From contig DATGHL010000004.1 of NCBI GenBank assembly GCA_035308025.1, positions 66,678 through 130,677 of the forward strand: a stretch of 64,000 nucleotides of DNA, written 5' to 3'. The notes under the pieces were generated by a model. The model saw nothing but the letters and a program-made list of their open reading frames with translations. It was not told where the DNA came from and searched no databases. Shown here piece by piece: positions 8,013 through 16,597 of the stretch; position 1 is the stretch's first letter; each line of letters begins with the position of its first letter. Position numbers and translations under genes: made by a program. Source of the stretch: Candidatus Binataceae bacterium. GTDB lineage: Bacteria; Desulfobacterota; Binatia; Binatales; Binataceae.

Positions 8013-9185
8013 TTAGCCTTTCGGACCCAAGCGCCGCCATCTCGGACCGGCAAGCGCCTCTTTCAATTTGCGCCTACGCTCGCGAAGCGATGAGCCAATT
8101 TCGGGCGGGGGCACAACGATGACGGGTTCCTCGGCTACATACGTGCGACGATAGACTTTTAGCAGGGCGGCAAGCACTGCGATCACTGCCGGGCCGGCAA
8201 AAATCCCCAATGGGCCGTAGGCCTCAATGCCGCCGGCGAGACCAAAAAACAGCGCGATCGTCGGCAGCCCGCTGCCATGACCCATCAAGAGAGGTTTGAT
8301 CACGTTATCGACCACCGCGAGGGTTAGCGCCGCCCACACAGTGAGGATTATGGCCGCGACCCAACCACTCGAATAGAGCAGGTACCCCGCCGCGGGTATC
8401 CAAACCAGCGCCGTCCCGCCCACCGGCAGCAGCCCGGCGACCGCGCTGAGGATCGCGAGCAACGCCCAGTAGGGCACGCCCAGCACGAGATAACTCAGTC
8501 CCAGCGCGATTCCGTCGAGCAGGGAGGAGAACATCAGCCCGCGCATCACCGAGGAGAGCGTGAGCTGGAGTGTCTCGAAGACTGCGGTCTTGTCCTCGTC
8601 GCGCAGCGGTGTAAGGTCGCGCAGAATCTCGTAATAGCTCTCGCCATCACGCAAGAGATAGAAGAAAGTAATCAGCGTCATGGAAAAGTGGAAGAGAAAA
8701 ACCGCGATCCCGCCGGCCACGGCGACGCTGTTTTTAAGCATGAGCTCGCTGATGGCTTTCGCTCCCTGGGTAGCCCCGGAATCGATTTCGTCTTCAAGAC
8801 TCAGGCCGCGCCGCACAAGCATGTCATCGAGCCACATGCCGGCCCGTGTCCCGCGAATCCAATGGCTGCCCTGCGATACCCGCTGTACGGGAGTCAGATG
8901 CGACAGGTCGGCATAGAGGGATTGGGCCTCGACCACAAGATGAGTCGAAAGCCAGACCGTCGGCAGTATCACTCCCAGGACCAAGACGAGCGTAAGGATC
9001 AGTGCGCAGGTAGACCGGCTCTTGATTTTCCGATTGAGCGCGATCATCGCCGGGTGGGCAATGAAAGCCAACAGAATCGCCCAGGTGATCGCGATCAGAA
9101 ACGGCGAGATAACCAGGTAGAATTCGTAGGTTATGAACGCGAGCAGCGCAAAAAAAGAAAATCCTATGATGCGTTCTCGTTCCAT
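8013..9185 (-). CDS. AI-2E family transporter (PerM-like membrane protein)
   Basis: A 390-residue membrane protein with an N-terminal pair of helices (FFALLAFITYEFYLVISPF), a soluble middle segment and a C-terminal block of helices containing the family region PVGGTALVWIPAAGYL and VIKPLLMGHGSGLP. The family exports autoinducer-2 or acts as cation antiporter in the few characterised cases; PerM-type members are otherwise of unknown function. It is the first gene of a minus-strand run followed after 13 bases by the CCA enzyme. I cannot assign a substrate. Confidence 0.85.
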   Translation of the reverse strand: MERERIIGFSFFALLAFITYEFYLVISPFLIAITWAILLAFIAHPAMIALNRKIKSRSTCALILTLVLVLGVILPTVWLSTHLVVEAQSLYADLSHLTPVQRVSQGSHWIRGTRAGMWLDDMLVRRGLSLEDEIDSGATQGAKAISELMLKNSVAVAGGIAVFLFHFSMTLITFFYLLRDGESYYEILRDLTPLRDEDKTAVFETLQLTLSSVMRGLMFSSLLDGIALGLSYLVLGVPYWALLAILSAVAGLLPVGGTALVWIPAAGYLLYSSGWVAAIILTVWAALTLAVVDNVIKPLLMGHGSGLPTIALFFGLAGGIEAYGPLGIFAGPAVIAVLAALLKVYRRTYVAEEPVIVVPPPEIGSSLRERRRKLKEALAGPRWRRLGPKG

Positions 9186-9361
9186 GCGCTATCGCGAAGC
9201 TTAGCAGATGGCGGAGCCGTTCGCCGAATCTGGTAGCCGACGCCATGCGCCCAGCACAATCCTGAACATAACGATTGCAAATCGATTCAGTCCGCCTAAG
9301 ATAACGTCAGCGCCGTTTTGACCGTCGGATTCGGGGCGCAGGCCGACGGTGTTTTGGTTCG

Positions 9362-9700
9362 ATGCCCTGCGCAAGAGGCTTTCAAGTGCGCTGCGCGAAT
9401 TGCCAGTTCGATAACCTCGAAGGCGCACGCTTCTGCAACCAGTGCGCGACGCCGCTTAATCAGCGCTGCCGGCAGTGCGCGTTCGAGAATTCTGCAAGCG
9501 CCAGGTTTTGCTCGCAATGCGCCGCCCTCTCGAGGCTGGCGCGCCCGCGGCGGCCGAGCCTCAAGCACGTGAGGGTGCAGTCGTCGGGGAGCGGCGGCAT
9601 CTGACGATTCTGTTCTGCGATCTGGTGGGCTCGGTGATGCCGGCGGAGCCTCAACCACGTGAGGGCGCGGTGGTTCCCCCCCTAGCACTATTGCGCTAGA
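9362..9700 (+). pseudogene. Remnant of a zinc-ribbon adenylate/guanylate cyclase-type protein
   Basis: The first frame encodes two zinc ribbons (CANCQFDN, CNQC; CRQCAFEN, CSQC), the N-terminus typical of large multidomain class III cyclase/ATPase proteins common in delta-proteobacterial relatives. After CSQCAA the homology continues in another frame, consistent with loss of one base, through a Pro/Ala linker into GERRHLTILFCDLVGS, the start of the cyclase catalytic domain. The domain then stops and a second, diverged copy of the linker follows (AEPQPREGAVV, repeating AEPQAREGAVV), and the frame ends. No ATPase or TPR part remains. Identification of the parent family is from memory of its N-terminus. 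Confidence 0.72.
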
Positions 9701-9735
9701 GCGGGAGAATCATAGAGACGCGCGACGGGGGCTAT

Positions 9736-11805
9736 ATGCGGCTGTGGATCTTGGCGGCAACATCTTTGCTCGGAATGGCGCTGTTGACGATCGTTCTGGC
9801 GCGGGCGCAGGAACCTTCGCCAAGCGGCGCTCCCACCGTCCACGTGCCAATCAAGTGGCCTGCGGCGGCGCCTTCCGGCTGGCCTGCCGAGCTTTGGGAG
9901 AAGTACCACAAACGCTGCCAGGAAGTCGCGGATTTGAGCGCGGCGAACGCACCGATGGACTCAAGCGATTATGGTTTTGCCGGCTGGTGCACTAAGCAGG
10001 GCGTCTATTATTCGCCCGTAAAACAGTTGCCGCGGGCTGTCATCACGCCGACGCCCGTGGTGACTCCGGGTCCGGATGGCCACATACCGATCAGTCTTCC
10101 GGAGAGCCTGCCACCGGAGGTGAACATGCAGCCGGATCAATGGGTTCGCGTACGAGCTGAGTGTCAGAGGATTGCTGATGCGAATTATCAACATGTGCCG
10201 TTGTTAAATAAAGATATGCCGCCAGAGGCGGCGAAGAGCGCGGCGTGGAATTCGTGGCGCGACTGCGCTCAGTTGTATGCGCTCATGCAGGAGATCAGAG
10301 AGTCTCGGGAGCGGCAGATGTCAGGCTCGCCGATGCCGACCGATACGCCGCCGCCGCCCGACGATCCGCGGCGCATGCCGCCGCCCGTCCTGCCCTCAGA
10401 ATCAAACGACTCCAGCGGCCCGCAGTCGTTGAATACAAATTCTTCGATAGGCCCCTTTGGCCCAAACTTCGTCGCCGGCGGGGGCGATGCGTGCAACACG
10501 GGCCAGCCGCCCGATGTCGCCACCGACGTCTCGAGTACGCAGTTTGTCGAGCTTCTGAACGAGGGCATCTGGGTCTTCAACAAGACGGGGACGGTCCAAG
10601 CCGGCTTTCCACAGAGCCTCGCAACGTTCTGGGCAGCGAATTCGCCGCCGGCTCAGAATGAACTGACCGACACTCAGATCGCTTTCGAGCCGCTCTCTCA
10701 GCGTTGGCTGGCAACTACGTTGTCGATCCAGAACCCGTCCGCGCCGACTGACGGCGACCTGTACTTCGCAATCTCCAACACCAGCGACGCAACCCAGGGT
10801 TGGACTGAGTACGTCTTTAATCACTTCTGCAGCGTGCCCAACCCGGCCTTTCCCTTTCCTGACCAGCCGATCCTCGGTTACAACCAGGACTGGGCAGTTA
10901 TCGGCGTCTCGTGCTTCAGCGCAGGTGGAACAACCGCCGATACGAATAATGACGAGCTTCTGCTGATTCCTCATTCCGCCCTGGCGACGCACCCGGCGAA
11001 TCTGCACGCAATTCCAGAACTAGGACCATCCGACAGCAATGGCTGGTTTGGCACGCGGCCCTCGCGCGATGTCAGCGGCACCGCCGGGCAGAATATGCTT
11101 CTGGTCGCGTCGGGACCGTTCGGGGTTTCAGGCGCATTCAAGTTTGTCAAGGTTAAGGCGCTCAACTCGAGCGGCAACATAGTCGGAGTCGGACCCGGCA
11201 ATACGGAGCTCATGAGTCCGACCAACGGGGTGGCCTCCGACTTTTACTTTGCGCAACCTTTTGCAGAACATGACACGTGTACGAGCGGCAGTTGCCGAAT
11301 CAACTTGTTCGATTCTCGGATTTCGAACGCTCCCGTGTTGCAGACCGGCAACGACAGCAAGCACTACCTGCTGACCTCGTTCCATACGAGCGATGATCTG
11401 ACTCCGACCGACCAGAACGACGATCTTTCACAGGCGCTTTGGTTCGTGGCCCAGACCGACAGCTTCGCCACGACGCCCTTGTGGAACGAACGCTTTATGT
11501 ACAATTCCAATACGCAATGGGCGGCCTATCCGACGATAACCATGGACCAAGACCTAGATATTGCGCTGACGAATACCTTCTTCATCCCGGGTACGAATAT
11601 TTTCGAGAACTGGTACGCAGGGAAATGGTACGCGCAGCCCTCGATCGCGAATCCGGCTTACCCGTTATTGGGCTCGGGAGTACTCAACGATGCCAAGAGC
11701 GTGGGTGGCTATACAGGACAGCAAACTTGTTTACCCTCCTTACCCGCTCAGCGCTGGGGCGATTTACATGGCGATGATGTGGGATCCGTCCACTCTCGGC
11801 TCTGA
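9736..11805 (+). CDS. Large secreted protein, N-terminal part (frame broken near its end)
   Basis: I do not recognise a named family. The protein starts with a clear signal peptide (LWILAATSLLGMALLTIVLARA) followed by a Pro-rich linker near residues 195-225 (PPPPDDPRRMPPPVLP). The rest has a beta-propeller or sialidase-like flavour: GGGDACNTGQPPDVATDVSS, repeated W-containing strands such as FEPLSQRWLATTLSI and GYNQDWAVIGVSCF. The last 30 or so residues look out of frame (low-complexity change, abrupt stop), and the natural continuation is in the next frame, described in the following entry. The intact protein would run to 12643, about 970 residues, and would be exported. Confidence 0.7.
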   Translation: MRLWILAATSLLGMALLTIVLARAQEPSPSGAPTVHVPIKWPAAAPSGWPAELWEKYHKRCQEVADLSAANAPMDSSDYGFAGWCTKQGVYYSPVKQLPRAVITPTPVVTPGPDGHIPISLPESLPPEVNMQPDQWVRVRAECQRIADANYQHVPLLNKDMPPEAAKSAAWNSWRDCAQLYALMQEIRESRERQMSGSPMPTDTPPPPDDPRRMPPPVLPSESNDSSGPQSLNTNSSIGPFGPNFVAGGGDACNTGQPPDVATDVSSTQFVELLNEGIWVFNKTGTVQAGFPQSLATFWAANSPPAQNELTDTQIAFEPLSQRWLATTLSIQNPSAPTDGDLYFAISNTSDATQGWTEYVFNHFCSVPNPAFPFPDQPILGYNQDWAVIGVSCFSAGGTTADTNNDELLLIPHSALATHPANLHAIPELGPSDSNGWFGTRPSRDVSGTAGQNMLLVASGPFGVSGAFKFVKVKALNSSGNIVGVGPGNTELMSPTNGVASDFYFAQPFAEHDTCTSGSCRINLFDSRISNAPVLQTGNDSKHYLLTSFHTSDDLTPTDQNDDLSQALWFVAQTDSFATTPLWNERFMYNSNTQWAAYPTITMDQDLDIALTNTFFIPGTNIFENWYAGKWYAQPSIANPAYPLLGSGVLNDAKSVGGYTGQQTCLPSLPAQRWGDLHGDDVGSVHSRL

Positions 11806-12643
11806 TAATGAAAATCTCTTTTGGACCGCGCAGGAGTGGGCGAACGGCGGCCCCGACCAGGAGACGGAATTCGTCGGGCTGCAGGATCCGCTGCCGTTCT
11901 TCGCGGGTTCCAGCATTCCGATCGGGGTCTCTGACGGCGGAATCGGCGAGAGCGATTGCGGTAATACCCCGCTGACCTGCGGCATGACGTTTTCGGCGCC
12001 GGCGGGCGCGCAGTTCGGCGACGTTTTGGTCGCGGTGATGTGGGCCGGAGAATCTGACTCGACCGGCGCCGTCTTCAACTTACCTCCAGGCTGGACCCTG
12101 CTGCCGCTGGCCAACCTTTCCAATCAGGGCTACCTGATTTCGAAGGGCGCCGGCTTCTATTTGACCTCTTTCATCGCCGCCTACGTCTACGGCAGCCAGC
12201 CGAACGACAGCGGGCAATACACCCTCAGTATAACGCGGCATAACAAATACGCGGAGGTCGCTGGAATTCTTGCGGATTATCGAGGCGCGGACACTAACTT
12301 TGCAAGCTACTCGGCCTTGGGCTACGCTGGAACTAAGGAGGGTGATACCACCTCTACTCTTAGTGTGACTCCCAGCGCCGCGGATCAGACTTTGATGACG
12401 CTTTTCTCAGATGCGTGCGCCGACAGCGATAATGAAAACACTGAGTCCATTTGGTCGTTCACGGCGCCCTCCGGCGTACCGTCGGAGACGGCGGAGACGC
12501 TCCTAAGCTCGTCAAGTCCTGCCGGCGGCGTGCCGTTTCTCATCTCGGATACACCGGTCACGACCAGCGGCACGTATGGCCCCTATTCGACCGTGGGCCG
12601 CAAAGGAATTAACTTCGCCTACAACCTGCTGATACCGGAATAG
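11690..12643 (+). CDS. C-terminal part of the large secreted protein (displaced by frameshift)
   Basis: This frame has no signal peptide and no ribosome site and overlaps the end of the preceding frame by 116 bases. Its sequence from about residue 12 (LVYPPYPLSAGAIYMAMMWDPS) reads as a natural continuation of the preceding protein. It then contains a beta-rich domain (TFSAPAGAQFGDVLVAVMWAG, LPPGWTLLPL, YTLSITRHNKYAEVAGILADYRG) resembling the jelly-roll-like modules at the ends of extracellular proteins. A single-base gain between about 11690 and 11740 would explain the break, either as a true mutation or as a sequencing error. Function unknown. Confidence 0.6.
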   Translation: MPRAWVAIQDSKLVYPPYPLSAGAIYMAMMWDPSTLGSDNENLFWTAQEWANGGPDQETEFVGLQDPLPFFAGSSIPIGVSDGGIGESDCGNTPLTCGMTFSAPAGAQFGDVLVAVMWAGESDSTGAVFNLPPGWTLLPLANLSNQGYLISKGAGFYLTSFIAAYVYGSQPNDSGQYTLSITRHNKYAEVAGILADYRGADTNFASYSALGYAGTKEGDTTSTLSVTPSAADQTLMTLFSDACADSDNENTESIWSFTAPSGVPSETAETLLSSSSPAGGVPFLISDTPVTTSGTYGPYSTVGRKGINFAYNLLIPE

Positions 12644-12751
12644 CCGCGATGGAGGCCGCGGTTGAGGCGCCTTCCCGCGCCTAGCTACGAGGGCGAGGCG
12701 GGAGGGTCGCGCGGTCGCTGCGCAGATGCTAAGAATAAAGGTCGGAATTTC

Positions 12752-13201
12752 GTGGTGGAAATCAACGGCGTGGCGCACATCTATCTGACCGTCGATAAAT
12801 TCGACGAGTGCGCGAAGTTCTATCGCCGCCTGTTGCCGTTTCTCGGAATGACCTTCATCGTACGCGACGAGCCTGGCGATCTTTATTGCATCGGCGGCAG
12901 GACCGGCTTCGGCATCGCGCGCAGCGCTCCGGAGCATCGCGGGACAGCGTTCAGTCAGGGACGCCCCGGGCTGCATCACATCTGCTTCCGCGCGCGCTCG
13001 CGCGAAGACGTTGACGCTGCGCATGGCCTGGCCCGCGAGCTGGGTGCGAAGATCGTACGCGCCCCGGAAGTCGGGCGCTGGGCGCCTGGCTATTACTCGG
13101 TGTTGTTCGAGGACCCCGATGGGGTTCGCCTCGAAGTCAATTTCATCCCGGGCAAGGGTTTGCTGGCCGCTGATTCGGAGTCGGCCGGCAGCCGGCCTTG
13201 A
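12752..13201 (+). CDS. VOC (glyoxalase/bleomycin resistance) superfamily protein
   Basis: A 149-residue protein with two beta-alpha-beta-beta-beta modules. The pattern AHIYLTVDKFDECAKFYRRLLPFLG, GLHHICFRARS and the terminal FEDPDGVRLEVNFIPG supplies the His, His and Glu metal ligands typical of the superfamily. Members include glyoxalase I, extradiol dioxygenases and methylmalonyl-CoA epimerase; the sequence alone does not decide between them. The GTG chosen has an AAGG about nine bases upstream; an upstream in-frame TTG would add 30 non-conserved residues. It stands alone between the secreted protein and tRNA-Val. Confidence 0.8.
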   Translation: MVEINGVAHIYLTVDKFDECAKFYRRLLPFLGMTFIVRDEPGDLYCIGGRTGFGIARSAPEHRGTAFSQGRPGLHHICFRARSREDVDAAHGLARELGAKIVRAPEVGRWAPGYYSVLFEDPDGVRLEVNFIPGKGLLAADSESAGSRP

Positions 13202-13261
13202 TTGCCGCGCGAAAGAATATTGTTTAACCTGCCGGTCTGCTTGCATCCTGTCGCCACCCAC

Positions 13262-13336
13262 AGGCACGTAGCTCAGCGGGAGAGCACTTCCCTGACACGG
13301 AAGGGGTCGGCGGTTCAATCCCGCCCGTGCCTACCA
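13262..13336 (+). tRNA. tRNA-Val (GAC)
   Basis: A complete 75-base cloverleaf with encoded CCA. The acceptor stem AGGCACG pairs fully with CGTGCCT. The D arm is GCTC/GAGC, the anticodon stem CTTCC pairs with GGAAG around the loop CTGACAC (anticodon GAC), and the T arm GGCGG/CCGCC encloses TTCAATC. It lies 56 bases before thrS and could be co-transcribed with it. Confidence 0.96.
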
Positions 13337-13392
13337 ATATCGTTCGCCGCGCTCACCCGCGAACGTCGTGAATCCATGATCACTGGAAATCC

Positions 13393-15333
13393 ATGAGCGC
13401 CGAAATCGCTGTCACCGCTGCGGGTCAGGCGCGCATCGTGTCGCCGGGCACGCCGGTGCGCGAGCTGCTCGATCTCAAGGCCAATCGCGACATCATCGCG
13501 GCGCGCGTCGATGGCAAGCTGGTCGATCTGGGCCGCCCGCTCGAGGGTGACGCGGTCGTCGAGCCGATCACTGCGGAGAGTCCCGAAGGCCTCGAAATCA
13601 TCCGGCACTCGACCGCCCATCTGATGGCGCAAGCGGTGCAGAGCCTTTTCCCCGGCACCCAGGTCACGATCGGTCCGGTGATCGAAGACGGCTTCTTCTA
13701 CGATTTCGCGCCGCTGCAACCCTTTACGGTCGAGGACCTGCCGAAGATCGAGAATAAGATGCGCGAGCTGGCCAAGGCCGATCTCAAGGTTCAACGGACC
13801 GAGGTGGCGCGCGCGGAGGCGATCACGACCTTCGAGCAGATGGGCGAGCATTACAAGGTCGAGATTTTGCGCGGCATCCCCGAGGAGCGCGTCTCGATCT
13901 ACCGGCAGGGCGACTGGATCGATCTGTGCCGCGGCCCGCACGTGCCCTCGACCCGCTATATCCGCGCCTTCAAGCTGACGGGGGTTGCGGGCGCGTATTG
14001 GCGCGGCGACGAGCACAATCCGATGCTCTCGCGGATATACGGGACGGCCTTCGCGAGCAAAGAGGCGCTCGAGGAACACCTCAAGCTGGTCGAGTTGGCG
14101 CGGCAGCGCGACCATCGCAAGATCGGGCGCGAGATGGGGCTGTTTCTCTTCGATCCGATCGCGCCCGGCCAGCCGTTCTATCTGCCCAAGGGGATGATCA
14201 TCTTTAATGGCCTGGTCGATTACGTGCGGCGTCTCTATCGCCGCTACGGTTTCGAGGAAGTGATCACGCCGCAAATTTTCCGCAATGAGCTATGGCACAA
14301 GTCCGGGCATTGGGACAATTTTCGCGAGAACATGTTTCTCGCGCCAGACCCGGAAAGCGACAGCCCAACGATCGACACCGGTCCCGAGGGCTGGCGCCAA
14401 GGTTACGGGGTCAAGCCGATGAACTGCCCCGGCCATACGTTTGTGTATCGCGCCGAAAAGCGCTCCTACCGCGATATGCCGCTACGCATCGCCGAGTTTT
14501 CGCGGCTCCATCGCGCCGAGCGCTCGGGCGTGCTGCATGGGTTGACGCGCGTGCGCGTGATGTCCCAGGACGACGCGCACATCTTCTGCACTGAGGCGCA
14601 GATCGAAGACGAAGTCGCGATGAACCTCGCCATGGTTCGCGAGATCTATACGACGCTGGGCTTCGAGCGCAGCGAGTTCAAACTCGCGACGATGCCGGAT
14701 TTGCATCTGGGCAGCGAAGAGCAATGGCGCATGAGCGAGGAGAAGCTCGCCAACGCGCTGCGCCGCAATCAGGTGGAATTCACGATCAATCCAAAGGAAG
14801 GGGCTTTCTACGGCCCCAAGATCGAAATCTACGTCCCCGACGCGCTCAAACGAAAATGGCAGGTCGCGACGATTCAGCTCGACTACAACCTGCCGGAGCG
14901 GTTCGCTTTGACCTACACGTCGAACACGAGCACCGAGGAGCGCCCGGTAATGATTCATCGGGCAATTCTGGGCTCGCTCGAAAGATTCATCGGCGTGCTG
15001 CTGGAGCATACGGGTGGCGTGCTGCCCTTCTGGCTCGCGCCGGAACAGGTGCGCGTGCTCTCACTCAGCGAGAAGGTCGCGAGCTACGCCGCTGAGCTGG
15101 CGCATCGCCTCAAGGCCAGGGGTTTCCGCGCGAGCGCCGACCTGCGCAACGAAAAGCTCGGATTCAAGGTTCGCGAAGCCGAACTGGCCAAGGTTCCTTA
15201 TATGGCGATCGTGGGCGAGCGCGAGGCCGCCGATCGCCGTGTCTCAGTGCGCAAGCTGCGCGGGGCGAAGGACCTGACCTTCGCGGCTGACGAATTTGTC
15301 GCGGTTCTGGATGGCGAACCGCTTCCAGCATAA
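13393..15333 (+). CDS. thrS: Threonine--tRNA ligase
   Basis: A 646-residue class II aminoacyl-tRNA synthetase with all expected parts: N-terminal TGS domain, the editing (SAD) domain with its HSTAHL motif near residue 75 and WIDLCRGPHVPST, the catalytic core with the zinc ligand region MNCPGH, motif 2 (LHRAERSG.LHGLTRVR), motif 3 (VMIHRAILGSLERFIGVLLEH) and the C-terminal anticodon-binding domain. It heads the conserved thrS-infC-rpmI-rplT-pheS-pheT order. It charges tRNA-Thr and removes mischarged serine. No T-box-like leader is apparent between the tRNA and this gene. Confidence 0.97.
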   Translation: MSAEIAVTAAGQARIVSPGTPVRELLDLKANRDIIAARVDGKLVDLGRPLEGDAVVEPITAESPEGLEIIRHSTAHLMAQAVQSLFPGTQVTIGPVIEDGFFYDFAPLQPFTVEDLPKIENKMRELAKADLKVQRTEVARAEAITTFEQMGEHYKVEILRGIPEERVSIYRQGDWIDLCRGPHVPSTRYIRAFKLTGVAGAYWRGDEHNPMLSRIYGTAFASKEALEEHLKLVELARQRDHRKIGREMGLFLFDPIAPGQPFYLPKGMIIFNGLVDYVRRLYRRYGFEEVITPQIFRNELWHKSGHWDNFRENMFLAPDPESDSPTIDTGPEGWRQGYGVKPMNCPGHTFVYRAEKRSYRDMPLRIAEFSRLHRAERSGVLHGLTRVRVMSQDDAHIFCTEAQIEDEVAMNLAMVREIYTTLGFERSEFKLATMPDLHLGSEEQWRMSEEKLANALRRNQVEFTINPKEGAFYGPKIEIYVPDALKRKWQVATIQLDYNLPERFALTYTSNTSTEERPVMIHRAILGSLERFIGVLLEHTGGVLPFWLAPEQVRVLSLSEKVASYAAELAHRLKARGFRASADLRNEKLGFKVREAELAKVPYMAIVGEREAADRRVSVRKLRGAKDLTFAADEFVAVLDGEPLPA

Positions 15334-15394
15334 GGTTTTGAGTTGAATTGCATTAGGCGCGCAACGCCAAACTTAAATCCGGTCGCAGGATCGG

Positions 15395-15405
15395 AGGAGG
15401 TGATT
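15395..15405 (+). promoter_or_regulatory. Very strong Shine-Dalgarno of infC
   Basis: AGGAGGTGAT is a full ten-base complement to the usual 3' end of 16S rRNA. It ends so that the AGGAGG core lies six bases before an ATT codon at 15407. A TGA in the infC frame lies immediately upstream (15401), so no earlier start is possible. The site therefore fixes the start of infC at ATT. Confidence 0.85.
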
Positions 15406-15406
15406 T

Positions 15407-15943
15407 ATTCGTAGAGATTTTCGTACACCGCCGTCGCGGGAACCGGCGATCCGCCACAACAATCTGATTCGCTCGCCCGAGGTGCGGGTCATCGATGCGG
15501 ACGGCAAACAGGCGGGCATCATGAGTGTTCGCGACGCCATGCGTCTCGCCGAAACTCAGGGACTCGACCTGGTCGAAGTCGCGTCGACGACGCAGCCGCC
15601 CGTATGCCGCATCACCGATTTCGACAAATACCGCTACGCGCTTAAGAAAAAAGCCCACGATTCCAAGAAGGGCTCTTCCGCCAGCACCATCAAGGAAGTA
15701 AAGATGGGTGCGCTGACCGACAAGCACGACGTCGAGTTCAAAGTTAAGCACATCAAACGCTTTGTCGGCGAAGGTCAGCGTGTTAAGCTCTCGGTTTCAT
15801 TTCGGGGCAGGCAGATGGCTCATCCCGAACTCGGCCGGGCATTGATCGATGGAATTGTCGAACAGGTGCGCGAAGTGGCGCAGCCGGACGGGTCGGTGCG
15901 GATGGAAGGACGTAACATGTCGGTGCTGCTGACGCCGCGGTAG
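15407..15943 (+). CDS. infC: Translation initiation factor IF-3, AUU start
   Basis: A 178-residue IF-3. The N-domain begins IRHNNLIRSPEVRVIDADGKQAGIMS and the C-domain includes KEVKMG, DVEFKVKHIKRF and VKLSVSFRGRQMAHPELG, all typical. The conserved N-terminal IRHNNLIRS part lies upstream of the first ATG, GTG or TTG in the frame, and the only open codon at the right distance from the ribosome site is ATT. E. coli infC also starts at AUU, and IF-3 represses its own synthesis there by rejecting that codon. The same autogenous control is inferred here. IF-3 prevents premature 50S joining and proofreads the initiator tRNA. rpmI follows after 17 bases. Confidence 0.93.
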   Translation: MRRDFRTPPSREPAIRHNNLIRSPEVRVIDADGKQAGIMSVRDAMRLAETQGLDLVEVASTTQPPVCRITDFDKYRYALKKKAHDSKKGSSASTIKEVKMGALTDKHDVEFKVKHIKRFVGEGQRVKLSVSFRGRQMAHPELGRALIDGIVEQVREVAQPDGSVRMEGRNMSVLLTPR

Positions 15944-15960
15944 AAGAAGAGAAGCAGGTT

Positions 15961-16158
15961 ATGCCGAAGATCAAAACCTCACGCTGCGCCGCCAAGCGCC
16001 TCAAGTTCAGCAAGAACGGCAAAGCCAAATTCAAGCACACGAATCTGCGGCATTTGCTTTCGAGCAAGAGCCGCAGCCGCAAGCGCCATCTGCGCGCGCC
16101 GGGCGTGATGAACAAGACCGACAGCGCGACGATGCGCCGGCTGCTGCCGTATTTGTAA
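15961..16158 (+). CDS. rpmI: 50S ribosomal protein L35
   Basis: A 65-residue highly basic protein with the standard L35 layout: MPKIKTSRCAAKRLKFSKNGK at the N-terminus, LRHLLSSKSRSRKRHLR in the middle and a C-terminal leucine-rich end. Length matches the family. It sits between infC and rplT in the usual order and is probably co-translated with them; in E. coli the pair is repressed by L20. Confidence 0.96.
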   Translation: MPKIKTSRCAAKRLKFSKNGKAKFKHTNLRHLLSSKSRSRKRHLRAPGVMNKTDSATMRRLLPYL

Positions 16159-16180
16159 AACACAGTAAGGAAGGATAGAA

Positions 16181-16546
16181 ATGCCTCGCGCCAAAGGCGG
16201 ACCGAAGACCCGTCGCCGTCATAAACGACAGCTGAAGCTGGCCTCGGGTTTCGTCGGGGGACGCAAGCTTTATCGGCAGGCCCGCAACACTTTCGAGAAG
16301 GGGCTGACCTACGCCTATCGCGACCGCAAACAGAAAAAGCGCAATTTCCGCTCGCTCTGGATCGCGCGGATCAATGCGCTCGTGCGCGAGCAGGGCCTGA
16401 GCTACAGCCTCTTTATCCATGGTCTCAAGCAGGCGGGCATCGAACTCGATCGCAAGCAGTTGGCGGTGCTGGCGCTGAATCGCGATCAATTGTTTAGTGA
16501 CCTGGTGCGCGCCGCCAAAGAGGCGCTGGGCGCGCAAGCCGCCTAA
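16181..16546 (+). CDS. rplT: 50S ribosomal protein L20
   Basis: A 121-residue protein, usual length 115-120. The N-terminal RNA-binding extension ([20 protein letters not shown]) is followed by the helical domain with [36 protein letters not shown]20 binds 23S rRNA early in assembly and in enterobacteria also acts as translational repressor of the rpmI-rplT messenger. A clear AAGGAAGG ribosome site precedes the ATG. Confidence 0.97.
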   Translation: MPRAKGGPKTRRRHKRQLKLASGFVGGRKLYRQARNTFEKGLTYAYRDRKQKKRNFRSLWIARINALVREQGLSYSLFIHGLKQAGIELDRKQLAVLALNRDQLFSDLVRAAKEALGAQAA

Positions 16547-16597
16547 CCGGCCACCAGAGAGTTTGCCGGCGCGTTATCAGTGGCGCCGCACGTCTCC

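Noticed and set aside
7118-8122. Long open frame (334 codons) on the plus strand opposite the CCA enzyme gene
   Set aside because: Antisense shadow of a well-conserved gene in GC-rich DNA; its sequence shows no family features.
13337-13392. T-box or other leader before thrS
   Set aside because: The tRNA-thrS gap is 56 bases, too short, and shows no T-box core.
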